NCBI RefSeq assembly: GCF_003597395.2
Contig: NC_133773.1
Span: 122,740,711-122,804,710, forward strand
From: Chelonoidis abingdonii
Lineage: Eukaryota; Chordata; Testudines; Testudinidae
Length of the DNA: 64,000 nt
Direction of reading: 5' to 3'
Part shown: positions 12,121 through 22,639 of the stretch, piece by piece
Layout: every line of letters begins with the position of its first letter
Numbering within the stretch: position 1 is the stretch's first letter
Position numbers and translations under genes: made by a program
The notes under the pieces: model-generated
What the model was told of the DNA's origin: nothing
The model's input: only the letters and a program-made list of their open reading frames with translations
The model's database searches: none

Positions 12121-12300
12121 GTATAAGAACATAAGAATGGCCATACTGCATCAGGCCAATGGTTGATCTAACCCAGCATCCTGTGTTTTTGCAGTGGTCA
12201 ATGCCAGATGTGTCAGAGGGAATGAACAGAACAGGACAATCATCAAGTGAACCCACCCTCTGACATCCAACCCACTACCAAGCTTCCCCTGCCGAATCAA
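12121..12300. repeat. Dispersed repeat starting AAGAACATAAGAATGGCC
   Basis: The phrases AGAACATAAGAATGGCCATA, CAGGCCAATGGTTGATCTA and AGTGGTCAATGCCAGATGTG belong to a repeat common in reptile and bird DNA. The 5' octamer-like ATAAGAAC run suggests a LINE tail seen in antisense, but I do not assign the family. Confidence 0.5.
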
Positions 12301-12354
12301 AAGGGATTTATCCCGCTTTGTAACTGAAAAAAACTTAACAGAGCATTAACTGTG

Positions 12355-12560
12355 AGGGCTTGTCCGACAGTATGTGAAGCTGCTGTGCCACCAGGAGAGC
12401 TTCTTACCTCCCCAAGATACGATAGCTACGTTGATGGATGAATCCTTCCCACTGACACAGCGCTATTGACGCAGGGGGGCGTTAGGTCATTATAACTCCA
12501 TCACTCAGGGGAAAAATCCAAACCCGTGACACAGTTATACCGATATAGGTCTGTACTTTA
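12355..12560. repeat. MITE-like element, degenerate
   Basis: It starts GAGGGCTTGTCCGACAGTAT and has internal phrases (GCTACGTTGATGGATGAATC, CCATCACTCAGGGG, TTATACCGATATAGGT). These are typical of a turtle DNA-transposon miniature with GGCTTGTCTACACTA ends, also seen at 32,234 and 36,939. Its right end is eroded. Confidence 0.4.
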
Positions 12561-14240
12561 ATTTATGGTTCGCTATTATGGTGACCCCTTAAGGCCAGGT
12601 TTAATTAAGGTTGGACGTGTTCTGTTGCCCTGGCCACTGGCCCGAGCCTTGAGCTGCAGGCTGCCAGCAGGAGCAAAGCCCCTGATGGCTTTAAGGGAGT
12701 GAGGGTGGGGCCTTGGGGCAGAAAGTGGGCAGTGCCACAGCCTGGGTTGTAGAGGCTTAGCCTCCCCTGGCCTTCGATACCCACTGCCCCTGGTTACCAT
12801 CGCCTTCCTTCCAGCCACATATCCCTACATAATGCCCGTTAGCCCCTGGCGAAAGCCTCCCCCAACTCCCTACTGCAGGGCAATAGCTGGACACCGCAGG
12901 CATGTTTGAGAGTGTAGAAACCACTGTAGGGTACGTACCCCAAGGTTCTGGCATATTTTTACTCTACTTGCTTAAGGAGTGCCTTAGCATCTACACTAGG
13001 GATTCCCTCATGGGAGGGTGTGTGCGAGGTGGCATGCAGTGCAGTGTCTGTTCTCTACTGGTTCCTGTAAGTAGACACATAGCCTGAGACTGGATTCAGC
13101 CCTTAAAGGCTGTGGAATTGGGGGGGGGGGTAGGCACGTGTCTAGTTCAGCACTTTACAGTAAGTTGTGGACTGTTCTGAGCTTGAGTTAGTCATGTTCT
13201 CCCACTTGAGTAAACCTTAGCTCAACCTTAGCACCTGACTATGCTGGTATGAAATACCAGCTCAGTGCAGGGTAGTTGTCGCTGTGTCAGTTCTAGAATA
13301 TTAGCGATCCTGGGCAGTGAGGTGAGGGAGTAGTTTTTAGTGCAAGGGGGAGGGGGGGGCTCACAACAAATTTTTTTGGTAGCCTCAGCATGCGGCCACC
13401 AACTCTTTTGGTGGCCGCTCTGACCAATTTGCCTTAAATACTTAATTAACTTCAGGAAAAACAAATAAATATGCACATATACATGTCCAAATCATTGTCA
13501 TTTATTTATGGAGAGCTTTTTTTACCGACTCAATAATCAAAATAATGTACATTGGTGACCCAAACCTTCCACCCATTGCTTCTGACACCTGCTCCAACCT
13601 CCCACTCTGATCCTCCTGGACGCCACTGCCTTCCCTGGCTTCCTCATCGCGCACACGGCCCTGCTGCTCTCCCCGACCCCAGAGGTGCTTTCTGTCACCT
13701 CACACCCCAAGCTTACCCCTGCTCTTTGCCTCTTGGCCATGGTACCCAGTAAGTCTGGCCCTGCTGAACCCCACTGTCATTGGGCTGAAGTGCAAAGCTT
13801 GGGGGGAGGCATGTCCTGAAGCCCGGAGCCCTCCACCCAAGGCAGGGGCTGAAGCACAGAGCCCACCACCAGAGCCCCACAGCTGAAGGGGGGGAGGGAA
13901 ATGGTTAAACCTGCCCTCAGAACCCTGCAACTGAAGTGTGTGTGGGGGAACTGCAGCCCTCCCACAAAGCACTCAGGCATTGCAGGGCAGGGCTGCCACT
14001 TTGTCCCCCTCCCTGCTAGGAGGCAGGAAAACTCACTGATGGCCAGTGGCTGCATGCAGCCACATTTGAGAAACGCTGTTTTAGTGGCCCTGTGTCTGTT
14101 GGTGAGCAAGCGAGAGCAAGAGAGGCTGTCAAGCCACACAGTGTGGTGCTTCAGGGCTGGCCGTGGAACACCCAAGCTGCACAGCAAAAGGCAAGGTGGA
14201 ACAGAATGTTTAGCATAAGTCATTAGCACATATTATAAGT
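12561..14240. other. GC-rich intergenic sequence, no gene seen
   Basis: Several open frames exist on both strands but all come from base composition. A G run is present near 13,120. I see no domain or splice pattern supporting a gene. Confidence 0.4.
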
Positions 14241-14585
14241 AAGGCTACAATTTAGCCATGGGTAGTTTTAGTAAAAGTCACAGACAGGTCATGGGCAATG
14301 ACGACTGACTTGTCAGGGGTATTTTTAGTAAAAGTCACAAACTAAATCTGAGGTGCTGGGGAAGGGGTGTGTCACTGCTGCTCCTGGGGAGGGGTGGCCT
14401 GGGGCCCTGCCGCTGCTCCTGGTCCACTGCTCCAGGGCAGTGCTTGGGACTGCTGGAGGAGCAGCCGGTGCAGCTGGCCCTGGTGCTGTTCAGGCAGCTT
14501 GGGGTCAGCTGCACCAGCAAAAGTCAGGACGGGCATGGAAAAATCACAGAATCTGTGACCTCTGTGAAAGCCTTGCAGCCTTAAT
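14241..14585. repeat. Probable DNA-transposon miniature
   Basis: The left end TAAGGCTACAATTTAGCCA and the reverse complement of the right end (TAAGGCTGCAAGGCTTTCAC) are similar. Internal phrases AGTAAAAGTCACAGACAGGT and AGTAAAAGTCACAAACTAAA repeat. No target duplication was identified, so the call is tentative. Confidence 0.35.
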
Positions 14586-16139
14586 TATAAGGCAATGGCT
14601 CCCAGGGGCAGTGGGTGGACACCCCACGCTTTCGGGAGTCTGGCCCTGCCACTTCTGCATGAGGCCTTGCCCTGCATGGCAGGAGCCCTGCGCCTCCTTG
14701 CCCCACCCACACCCCAGCACGGCTGGAGAAACCCCAACCTTCTCCCCTTTCCCATGGCCAGAGGAGCCCCAGGAAGGCCTGAGCCGGCCAACCAACCCAC
14801 ACCCCCTGAGCAGCCCCTCCCCCCACATCCCAAGGGCTTGTGTGCTGCGAGCCCCCTACAGTCACTGCTGCCCAGAGCTGCCCTCCCCTGCCCAGGCAGC
14901 TCTCACCAATTCTGCGAGCTCTCAAAGTAGCAACCACATGAGGTGATGGGAACACTATGGGTGCCCGCTCCATGGCAGTTGCCATCCCGCCCTGTCCAGC
15001 TCTGGCTTTCTGCCGCCGACCTCACCAGGGCAGGGCTGCAGGCTAGCAGTGGGTGGGTGGGTGCGTGCGCGCGCGTGCGCGCGCCTACAGGACTGGCCTG
15101 CTCTGCTTAAGGCACTGCCCCAGGGCTGCTGCCCCAGTGGGGGGGTGGGGTGGGGTGGAAAGTGGGGCAATTTGTCCCAAGCCCTGCAAGGGCCCCCACG
15201 AGAATAGAGTATTCTACAGTATTGCAACTTTTTTTTATGGAAGCCCCCCCCGAGATTGCTTTGCCCCAGGCCCCCTGAATCCTCTGGGTGGCCCTGCACT
15301 GCACTTCCTTATTTCCCAACTCCACCCATGTGCTCAGGCTTAGTGACACCCAGAGGTGAAAATAAGCGGGTATGGGCAGGTGGAGGCCTGGTAAGAAAAA
15401 GTGCAGTAGCTACCAGCAAGAAAATGGCGCATTCTCTCTCTCTCTGACTCCACCTCCGGGGTCCAGCAAAATTGAGGGTCCAGGAGCCAGGCTCCACGAA
15501 TGTTCGGGGCTAGGTCTCCCACCTGCTCCCCCTCGCACATCCCCTGAGTGTGCGCCGCCCCCCCGCCCCCCTTTGCTTCCCCTATGCACCTCCCTGGGTC
15601 ATGGAGCAGAGCATTTGTCTCTCTCTCTCCCCTGCAGCTCCATGCTGCCTGCCTGCATTAACTGCCGCCACAGGGTCCTAGTACCCCCTTCACTACTGCC
15701 AGGGCAGGCTGCCCTTCCCCATCGGACCCTTTTATTTCCAGTGGGACCCTCCAGCGGTACAGCTGACCCCTGCCCGCAGTCACTGCTCTTGCCCCACGCT
15801 GGGCAAGGGGCAGCCCTGGTGAGGCTACAGCGAGGGGCAGTAGCAGGGGAGGAGGCACACGTGATGGCAGCCCCCCCCCCCCCCCCCTCTCCTGCAGGCA
15901 CAGGTTCAGCCCCCCCTACCCCCCCCCCGCCTCCGACATGACACCCACCACAGTGGAGGCAAGAGGGATTCCTGCACCTGCGAGGGGCCCTAGGAGTACG
16001 TGCAGTGACAGTTGGGGAGTGAGTGTGCTGCCGGGGTCGGGGGGTGGGGGGGAAGGGGCTCCCTACCCCAGAGCTCGCTGCTGCCAGCAGTGAGAGGGCT
16101 GGAGGGAGTCCTCTCTGGTTCCAGTTCGAGGGGAGCCTG
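14586..16139. other. GC-rich low-complexity block
   Basis: Long runs of C and G (for example near 15,871), a GCGCGC run near 15,067 and CTCTCT near 15,434. The many overlapping open frames on both strands reflect composition. Near 15,345-15,420 phrases such as CAGAGGTGAAAATAAGCGGG resemble the edge of a turtle DNA-transposon. No gene is supported. Confidence 0.4.
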
Positions 16140-16585
16140 CCTGCACCCCAAACGCATCCCCAGCCCTGCCCCACCCCCAAGCCCACACCTCCAGCCAGAG
16201 CCCTCATCCTTCCATACCCCAACCCTCTGCCCTAGGCCGCAGCCTCTCCAACACCCCAAACTCCTCATCTCCAGCCCAGCCAGAGCCCTCGCACCCTAAT
16301 CTCTGCCTCAGCCCTGAGTCCCCTCCCACACCCCAACCGCTCATCCCCAGCCACATCCCAAATTCACCCCAGCCTCATCCCACAGCCCTCACCCCTGCAC
16401 CCCTCTCTTATCCCCAAACTCCCTCCCAGAACTTGCACCCCCCTCCTTCCACACTCCCTCCCATCCCCAAACTCCCTCCCAGAGCCTGCACCCTGCACCC
16501 CTCCTGCACCCCAGTACCCTGCCCCAGCCCAGGGCCTGCATCCCAGACCTCCTCCTCCACCCAAACTCCCTCCCAGAATCTTGGG
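16140..16585 (-). repeat. Minisatellite, inverse orientation of the 7-kb one
   Basis: On the minus strand the DNA reads as GGGGTGTGGGAGGG / GGGCTGGGGATGAG / GGGTGCAGGGGTGAG modules, the same vocabulary as the minisatellite at 6,936-7,250. Units are irregular. Confidence 0.6.
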
Positions 16586-16714
16586 CAGGTGGGGGGGTGG
16601 AGTTTAGGGGAGGCAGAGTTTGGTCAGGGGCAGGTTCTGGGCACCACCAAAATTTCTACAAATCTGCCACCGCTGTTGGCAAGAGCTGGTGTGGCATACC
16701 AGGGTGGACCAGCT

Positions 16715-17395
16715 TCCTGAGGCAGCAATTTAAAGGGCTGGAGCCCTTTAAATTGCTGCCAGAGCCCTGCTGCCAGAGCCCTGGGGTAGTGACTGTGGGG
16801 CTCGGGTGACGATTTAAAGGGCCCAGGGCTTCTGCCACCACTACTGCCTCGAGTCCTTTAAATCACCGCTGGAGCCCCACTGCTGCTATCCCAGGGCTCC
16901 AGGGACAATTTAAAGGGCCAGAGCCCTTTAAATAGCCCCCGGAGCCTGCCGGAGCCCTAGGGTAGCAGCGGCAGGGCTCTGGTGACTATTGAAAGGGTTT
17001 GGGGCTCTCACTGCCTCTACCACCCTGGGCCCTTTAAATAGCCACCGGAGGCCTGCTGCCGCTACCCCAGGGCTCTGGCAGCAGGGCTCAGGAGACGATT
17101 TAAAGGGAACTGGAGGGTAGCGGCAGCCGGAGCCCTGGCCCCTGCTGCTGGAGGCCTGGGGCTCCATCGGCAATTTAAAGGGTCTGGGGCTCTGCTGCAG
17201 TAGCAGCAGCTAGAGCCCTGGGCCCTTTAAATTGCTCCTGAACCCCAGGGCTCCCAGCCACCTCTGCAGCTGGGAGCTCAGGGGGGGGTGATTTAAAGGG
17301 CTTGAGGCTCCCAGCTGTTGCTACCACAGCCCTAGCCCTGGGCCCTTTAAATTCTGATGTAAAGGTCCTGGGGATTTAAAGGATCTGCCTCTTCT
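16715..17395. repeat. Array of TTTAAAGGGC / GCCCTTTAAA half-palindromes
   Basis: At least eleven copies of TTTAAAGG or its complement occur in under 700 bp (near 16,728, 16,748, 16,813, 16,856, 16,910, 16,928, 17,033, 17,099, 17,174, 17,224, 17,290, 17,344 and 17,373). Orientation changes often, and they are separated by GC-rich 10-70-bp spacers with CAGGGCTC-like motifs. Close pairs make perfect palindromes (16,728-16,755 and 16,909-16,934). Probably the inner part of a GC-rich DNA-transposon. Confidence 0.7.
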
Positions 17396-17504
17396 GGTGG
17401 ACGCCACGCCCGTCTCAGGATTCCAGAGTACCGGCAAGTCCTTTAAGTTATTTTCAACCCTGGTGACACCCCCCGCCCAAAGCAGCCCTCCCCCTCCCCC
17501 AGTT

Positions 17505-17955
17505 GAGACCCACTGTTGGAAGGGACTATTCAAGCTAGAATGGTCTGTTAACATCTCTGCAGTCATAGGACAAAAAACAGTGGTTAGTGGGTTACGGATT
17601 ATTGTAATAAGCCATAAATCCAGTGTCTCTCTCTGTCAGCACATGATTTTAGTGTCTAGCAGAGTTATGGATTTAAACTCCCAAGCTCCTCTTCTGAAAG
17701 TGTTGTGCAGGTTTCCTTTGCGGATGAGGACTGATGGGTCAGCTACAGCGAGAGTTCACTTTGTGAAAAGTGTTCACCCATAGGTGATAGGGTGTTTTGA
17801 TCTTTTAGCATTTTCCTGTGTGAGTTCAGTCGAGCGCAAAGAAAGATTGTTTAGTTTCACCCACATAGTTGTTAGTGGGGCATTTAGGGTACTGGATGAG
17901 GTACACCACATGTTATGCTAGGCATCTGTAGAATTTGTGAGTCTGAATCAGCAGT
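17505..17955 (-). mobile_element. Penelope-like element, GIY-YIG end, antisense
   Basis: On the minus strand, interrupted frames read YLIQYPKCPTNNYVGET, then LNSHRKMLKDQNTLSPMGEH, the start and body of the GIY-YIG endonuclease of Penelope-like elements, followed by the 3' part. Stops and shifts interrupt it. It lies back-to-back with a plus-strand Penelope RT segment. Confidence 0.75.
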
Positions 17956-17956
17956 G

Positions 17957-19430
17957 GGGGGGGGGGGTGCCATTGTGGTCCTCAACTGGGATGACTGTGT
18001 TAAGGAAGCCAACCAACAACTCTGACAGCACTTACTACAAAGATCTCAGAGCAGGCCCCCAGACACACTACAATTTACCCAGGAACTTAAGGAGCTCATA
18101 AAATCCTTCCCTCAACCCCTCCAAGAGAAAGTCCAGAAACTCACCTCCACAAACCCACTGCAAGAACCGTCTTCATGCTTCCCAAGATACAGAAACAAGG
18201 GAACCCAGGAAGACACATATCGGGCCATGGAACACTTACTGAAGGCATAGCGGGACTGACAGAAATCATCCTCAAACCAAAGGGTCAGCTTCCTCCAGGT
18301 CAGCATTGACTTCCTCCATTTACAACCTCCCGCAGAACACCATCCTTGCCTATACATCCTTGTCCCTTCCCTATAGAACAGAATCTCTCACATTAATGGG
18401 ATAGCTGCCTACCTCGATTATATGCAAGACAATGGACAACTGTCAGCTATCCACCTCAAACACTTTGCCAAATTCATGCATTTCATCCTTAACCATAACA
18501 ATTTTACATACAACAGCAAACAAACACTTTGTCCAAAGCATGGCCACAGCCATGAGTATGAGGATGGCATCCCAAGATGCCAGCTTCTTCATGAAGAAGT
18601 ACTTCTGGACAAATATACCACCAAACCAGTCTCTGGCCAAATGGCTTAAACATCCTCAGATTGCCACCACAACTTTAACAACCGCCACCCATCCATCAAA
18701 CTCTATCCAGAGCATGCGGACAGTGGAATGCTACACACAGCCATATACAAGAAACCTATATACTGTCGCAGAGCCAATCCACCAGCACCAAAAAAAAAAA
18801 AAAAAAAATCTATTATATAACAGCAGGCATGCAGCTACCACAGAATGTGCACTGAGACAAACGTCAAGGCTATTCACATTTAAAACTGCCTTCACCAAAC
18901 AAGACCGCTCCACTAGTGAAGTAGATTGCATCAGGGAATGGGCAACCCAAATACCCTTGGAGACCCTGCTTCAACACAGAACTAGCCCTCTCCCCGCCCC
19001 ACCGACTGCACACCTCTAGGTGTCATCTACTACTCACATTGGAACCCATATGGGGTATCATCAAACAGCTACAGCCCATACTCGATGCCCTCCCAGCCCT
19101 GAAATCACTCTTCCCCGAACCCCCAGTTCAACCAATCCAAACTCAGCAAGCTCCCCACAGACCAGGACACACCAAGTCAAAGCAGCACCAGATCCTGCCG
19201 GTACAACAGAGGCAAAACCATCTCCATGGCTACAATTCTCAACACCCACCCCCTGCTCCCCACAACACTCATTTCAAGATCTACGGGTCCTACACATGCT
19301 GCTCACATCATGTGATGTCTCTCATCCAGTGCACTAAATGCCCCGCTAATAACGATGTGAGTGAAACCAATCACTACACTCTCAAATAAACTCACACAGG
19401 AAAATGACAGGCAACTCAGGTAGTCTTGAA
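17957..19430 (+). mobile_element. Penelope-like element, reverse-transcriptase segment
   Basis: Frames on the plus strand read in order: IVVLNWDDCVKEANQQL, then TQELKELIKSFPQPLQEKV, then QGNPGRHISGHGTLTEGIAG-like text, ISHINGIAAYLDYMQDNGQ, and MATAMSMRMASQDASFFMKK (cognate of the MGTxMGTRMAPxYAN motif of Penelope RT). Later come LEPIWGIIKQLQPILDAL and SHHVMSLIQCTKCPANND, the start of the GIY-YIG domain. Several frameshifts and a 19-base A run at about 18,790 show that it is dead. The 195-residue open frame at 18,432-19,019 is part of this element, not a host gene. Confidence 0.82.
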
Positions 19431-20284
19431 TGCTGCAAGATCAAGGTGAGAAAGTTCAGTTCCCTGGCACCTGACCTGACATACTGTGGTTTGGTTTTGT
19501 TTTTTAAAACCTCAACAGTATGGATATTGGTGAACAATGTGGATTGGAAAAACTGGCTGTAGAATGTCCACTAGTCTTTCATGATACAGCCAGCTTTTCA
19601 CTTTGTTTGCTCTATTGTAACAGGTGAGCAGCAGCACAAACAATAGTGGCAATAGTCCATGTGATAAATCACAGTGGTTGCTGAACTAAAACAAGGTTTT
19701 AGTGAGTAATTGTATTTATTGACGAGTTGTGTACAAAAATTGGACAACTGGAAGAAAAAGCTTCATAAATATGTGCTGAAAACATTTTTTTTTTTGAAGA
19801 CACACATGGCAGTCTTCCAACAGTAATTACAGAAAGCCATATGAGTGTTAAGAAATCTGTAGGCCAAGATTTGTCATCCTCTACAGTGACACCTCATGTG
19901 CTTGCTATAAGGAAGTCCGGATTCTGGTATCAATGTGAGCTTCAAAACATCATGCTGACAGTATAGAGAGCAAGTTTTCCTCAATGGTCAGCTGGGCTTT
20001 GAAACCACTTTTCTTTTAGCAGTCAAACAAAGAGTACTTCCATAGCAATAGCAGAGTCCCCAACTTAAAAAAGGAGTCTCGTCTAATCGCAGGTTACTTT
20101 GTTTTACGTCCCAAGATCAGTCCTCTAGCTGTGCAGGAGGATAAGCATTAAAAACTGTTAAAGAGGAAGTGTATGAATAGAAACAAAACATATTGAACCT
20201 CTTTTTGTCAGTGGTGGTTCTCTATTGCCATCCATGGCGCACTCCTAATTTAAAGCGAATAGTAAATCAGATCCATTGTGTATG
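19431..20284. other. AT-rich sequence, possibly distal AFAP1 3'UTR
   Basis: Unique-looking DNA between the Penelope copy and a hAT element. No gene. It would be transcribed on the minus strand if the AATAAA at 19,715 is used. Confidence 0.35.
19715..19720 (-). terminator. Alternative distal AFAP1 poly(A) signal AATAAA
   Basis: The minus strand reads GTCAATAAATACAA in unique AT-rich sequence just right of a Penelope-like element. If used, the 3'UTR would extend about 1.4 kb further and include the hAT element at 20,293-21,055. Confidence 0.25.
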
Positions 20285-21063
20285 TTATATGACAGGGGTG
20301 GCCAAACTGTGGCTTGCAAACCACAAGTGGCTCTTTTACAGTTAAAATGTGGCTTGTAGAGTCCTCCGTGCCCCTGCCCAATTCTCTGCCTATGGGGGGG
20401 GCGGGGGCAGACGTGCGCTTCAGCGGCAGGGAGATGGGCTAGGGGTTTCTACCAGAGAAGACTGGTCCCTGCTGGGGTCGGGGGAGAGGCACGATTTAAA
20501 GGTTTGGGCCTCCCCAGCAGCCCTCCCTGTAGGGAGTCCTCCATGCCCCCCTCTTACCATCAGGAGCCATCCCTGTAGCTCCCAGGTGTTAGCTCCGGGT
20601 ATGGCAAACAGCTGGGAGCTGCAGGGAAAGGCCATTGCTTTAGCTCCTTGGGGTGAGGCAACGGCTCTCCCTGCAGCTCCCAGTTGCTGCTGTCTCTGTC
20701 CAAGACGCAGCTCTCAGCTTGCCGGCTCCAGCGACTGCCGTGCAGGGAGGGGACCCAGCGGAACCATGTGACTGAACAGGGCCATCACACTCTGGCAAAA
20801 ATCACATGCCCCCCTCATGTGTCGACTCTGGCTTCTGCTCAAATAGGAGGGGTGGCCTGAGTGCCTCCCACGGGGCTGAATCTCTGAGCTCCCACTCCCT
20901 ACAGGGCTGAAGTCCTGAGCCTGGGCAGGCACGCCTCACAGGACTGAAGTCTGGAGACTCCCCTCTCTGTGGGGCTAAAGCCCTGAGCCCCGGCTCTCAA
21001 ACTTGTGAAGATTGTGATATGTGGCTCAGAGGGTCAGTAAGTTTGGCCACCCCTGTTATATGA
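20285..21063. mobile_element. hAT non-autonomous element (763 bp) with target duplication
   Basis: The element itself is 20,293-21,055. It begins CAGGGGTGGCCAAACTGTGG and ends AAGTTTGGCCACCCCTG, so the terminal repeats match over about 15 bases. A perfect 8-bp duplication TTATATGA flanks it (20,285-20,292 and 21,056-21,063). The interior is GC-rich with no transposase. The intact duplication suggests a relatively young insertion. Confidence 0.93.
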
Positions 21064-21171
21064 CATCCTAATGCAACATACTGAACTTTAATGCAAAGGG
21101 CTGGGTTTCTCGAGCCTCCTCATTTCCAGGAACAGGAAGGACAATAATGCTCACACTCTTTACCCTGCTGT

Positions 21172-21177
21172 TTTATT
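21172..21177 (-). terminator. Candidate AFAP1 poly(A) signal AATAAA
   Basis: The minus strand reads GCAAATAAAACAGC here, followed within about 30 bases by GTGTGAGC and TTGTCC, which resemble a cleavage and downstream element. Other hexamers in the UTR are less well placed. This is inference without transcript evidence. Confidence 0.4.
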
Positions 21178-22293
21178 TGCTGTCTGCTTGAAAAACAATA
21201 ACAAACAAATTACTTTGTTAACCTCAAAGAGGAGCCGTTTTTCAATTCCATCAGAAACTTGATTAAGTTCCTGTCATACAATTTCCGAGTCATGGATGTA
21301 TAAATGTTTTCCCCTGTTCTCCAGTAAGTTTTTTTTTTTTAATTACATCTGGAAATCTGCATTGTTTTCTTATGGTACTCACTACTCTGATGAAGGTGTT
21401 TACTCTGACCCTAGTGTTTTTTTAGAAGGCAAAGAGGGCAGGCCTGTGAGTGTGTGAAACAAGATGCTCACTACGTCTGTTTAAAGACGCTTTCACTCTT
21501 ACAACAGCACATGCAAACTGGCCTGAGATAAAGTATCAGGAGGAACAGTCCAGGCTAAAAAAAAAGGTTAATAAAGGCAATAACCCTCCAAAATAACGCA
21601 TTGGCAGCAATTACCAATCCATTTAAAAACTAATGATGAACCAAGGAACAGCAGCTTTTCCTTTTTTAAAATCTTGTCAGGAACAAGTAGCGCTAACTAC
21701 AAAGGATGAAGCAAAAAGTAATTGGAAAAACTTATTTCCTTGTCATCAGAAGGATTATTAAAGGAGACTATCCTTGATGCAATTAAATTAATTTAATTAT
21801 CTAATACGCTCTACTACAGGAAAGGCCTTAAAATGTTCCATTGTTTTCATGTACTGACAGATGCAGAGTTTTTTAAAAAGTGACGGAATGCTAACGGATG
21901 ACACTATAAGGTTATTTTACAGGAAAAATGCTTTTGTAGCTGCTAAGAAGAAAGCTTTCACCTATTTTTTAAATAAGAAACAGTTGTGTTTGATGGAGAA
22001 GCTGACTTAATAGAAGAAAGTATATTTTGTCCCGATACTACTGCCAGTAAAGGGACATTGTCAGCCTGTTTCAAATTCCAAACCACTGAAATATGCTGGT
22101 CTGCACTGAAGATTCCTTTGATAATCCCAATTTATAAGGGAATTAGATGTCCAAATTCCATCGCATTTCAATGGGATTTGAATGCCTAAGGGCCACATTT
22201 TTAAAGGATTTTAGGCTTTGCTCAGCTGCAGTTTTCTCCTGCCACAAATGCTAAATGTTCTGAACTTTGTTTCACTTGTGTGGCTTTATTTAG

Positions 22294-22639
22294 CCTTAGA
22301 GCAGTGTTTCCCAAACCGGACGCCGCTTGTGCAGGGAAAGCCCCTGGCAGGCCAGGCTGGTTTGTTTACCTGCCACATCTGCAGGTCCGGCTGATCGTGG
22401 CTCCCACTGGTTGCGGTTTGCTGCTCCAGCCCAATGGGAGCTGCTGGAAGCGGCGCGGGCTGAAGTACACACTGGCTGCCGCTTCTAGCAGCTCCCATTG
22501 GCCTGGAACAGCAAACCGCGGCCAGTGGGAGCTGCGATCAGCCGAACCTGCAAACACAGCAGGTAAACAAAGCGGTCTGGCCTGCTGGGGCTTTCCCTAC
22601 ACAAGCAGCATCCCAAGTTTGGGAAACACTGCCTTACAG
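22294..22639. mobile_element. hAT foldback miniature (330 bp) inside the AFAP1 3'UTR
   Basis: The element is 22,302-22,631, with ends CAGTGTTTCCCAAAC and GTTTGGGAAACACTG. Duplication CCTTAGAG/CCTTACAG (7 of 8). Its interior is itself a long inverted repeat: left-arm phrases GGGAAAGCCCCTGGCAGGCC, TCCCACTGGTTGCGGTTTGC and CAATGGGAGCTGCTGGAAGC recur as complements on the right. In RNA this would fold into a long hairpin. A sister copy lies at 36,042-36,375. Confidence 0.93.

Noticed and set aside
14353..14946. 197-codon plus-strand open frame with several overlapping frames on both strands
   Set aside because: GC-rich DNA leaves many frames open at once. The sequence starts inside a transposon-like miniature and no protein family is recognisable.
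15599..16222. 207-codon minus-strand open frame
   Set aside because: Lies in C-rich low-complexity DNA next to a minisatellite. Composition is dominated by G, A, R and P, and no domain or splice context is seen.
18432..19019. 195-codon open frame as a host gene
   Set aside because: It is one frame of a broken Penelope-like reverse transcriptase.
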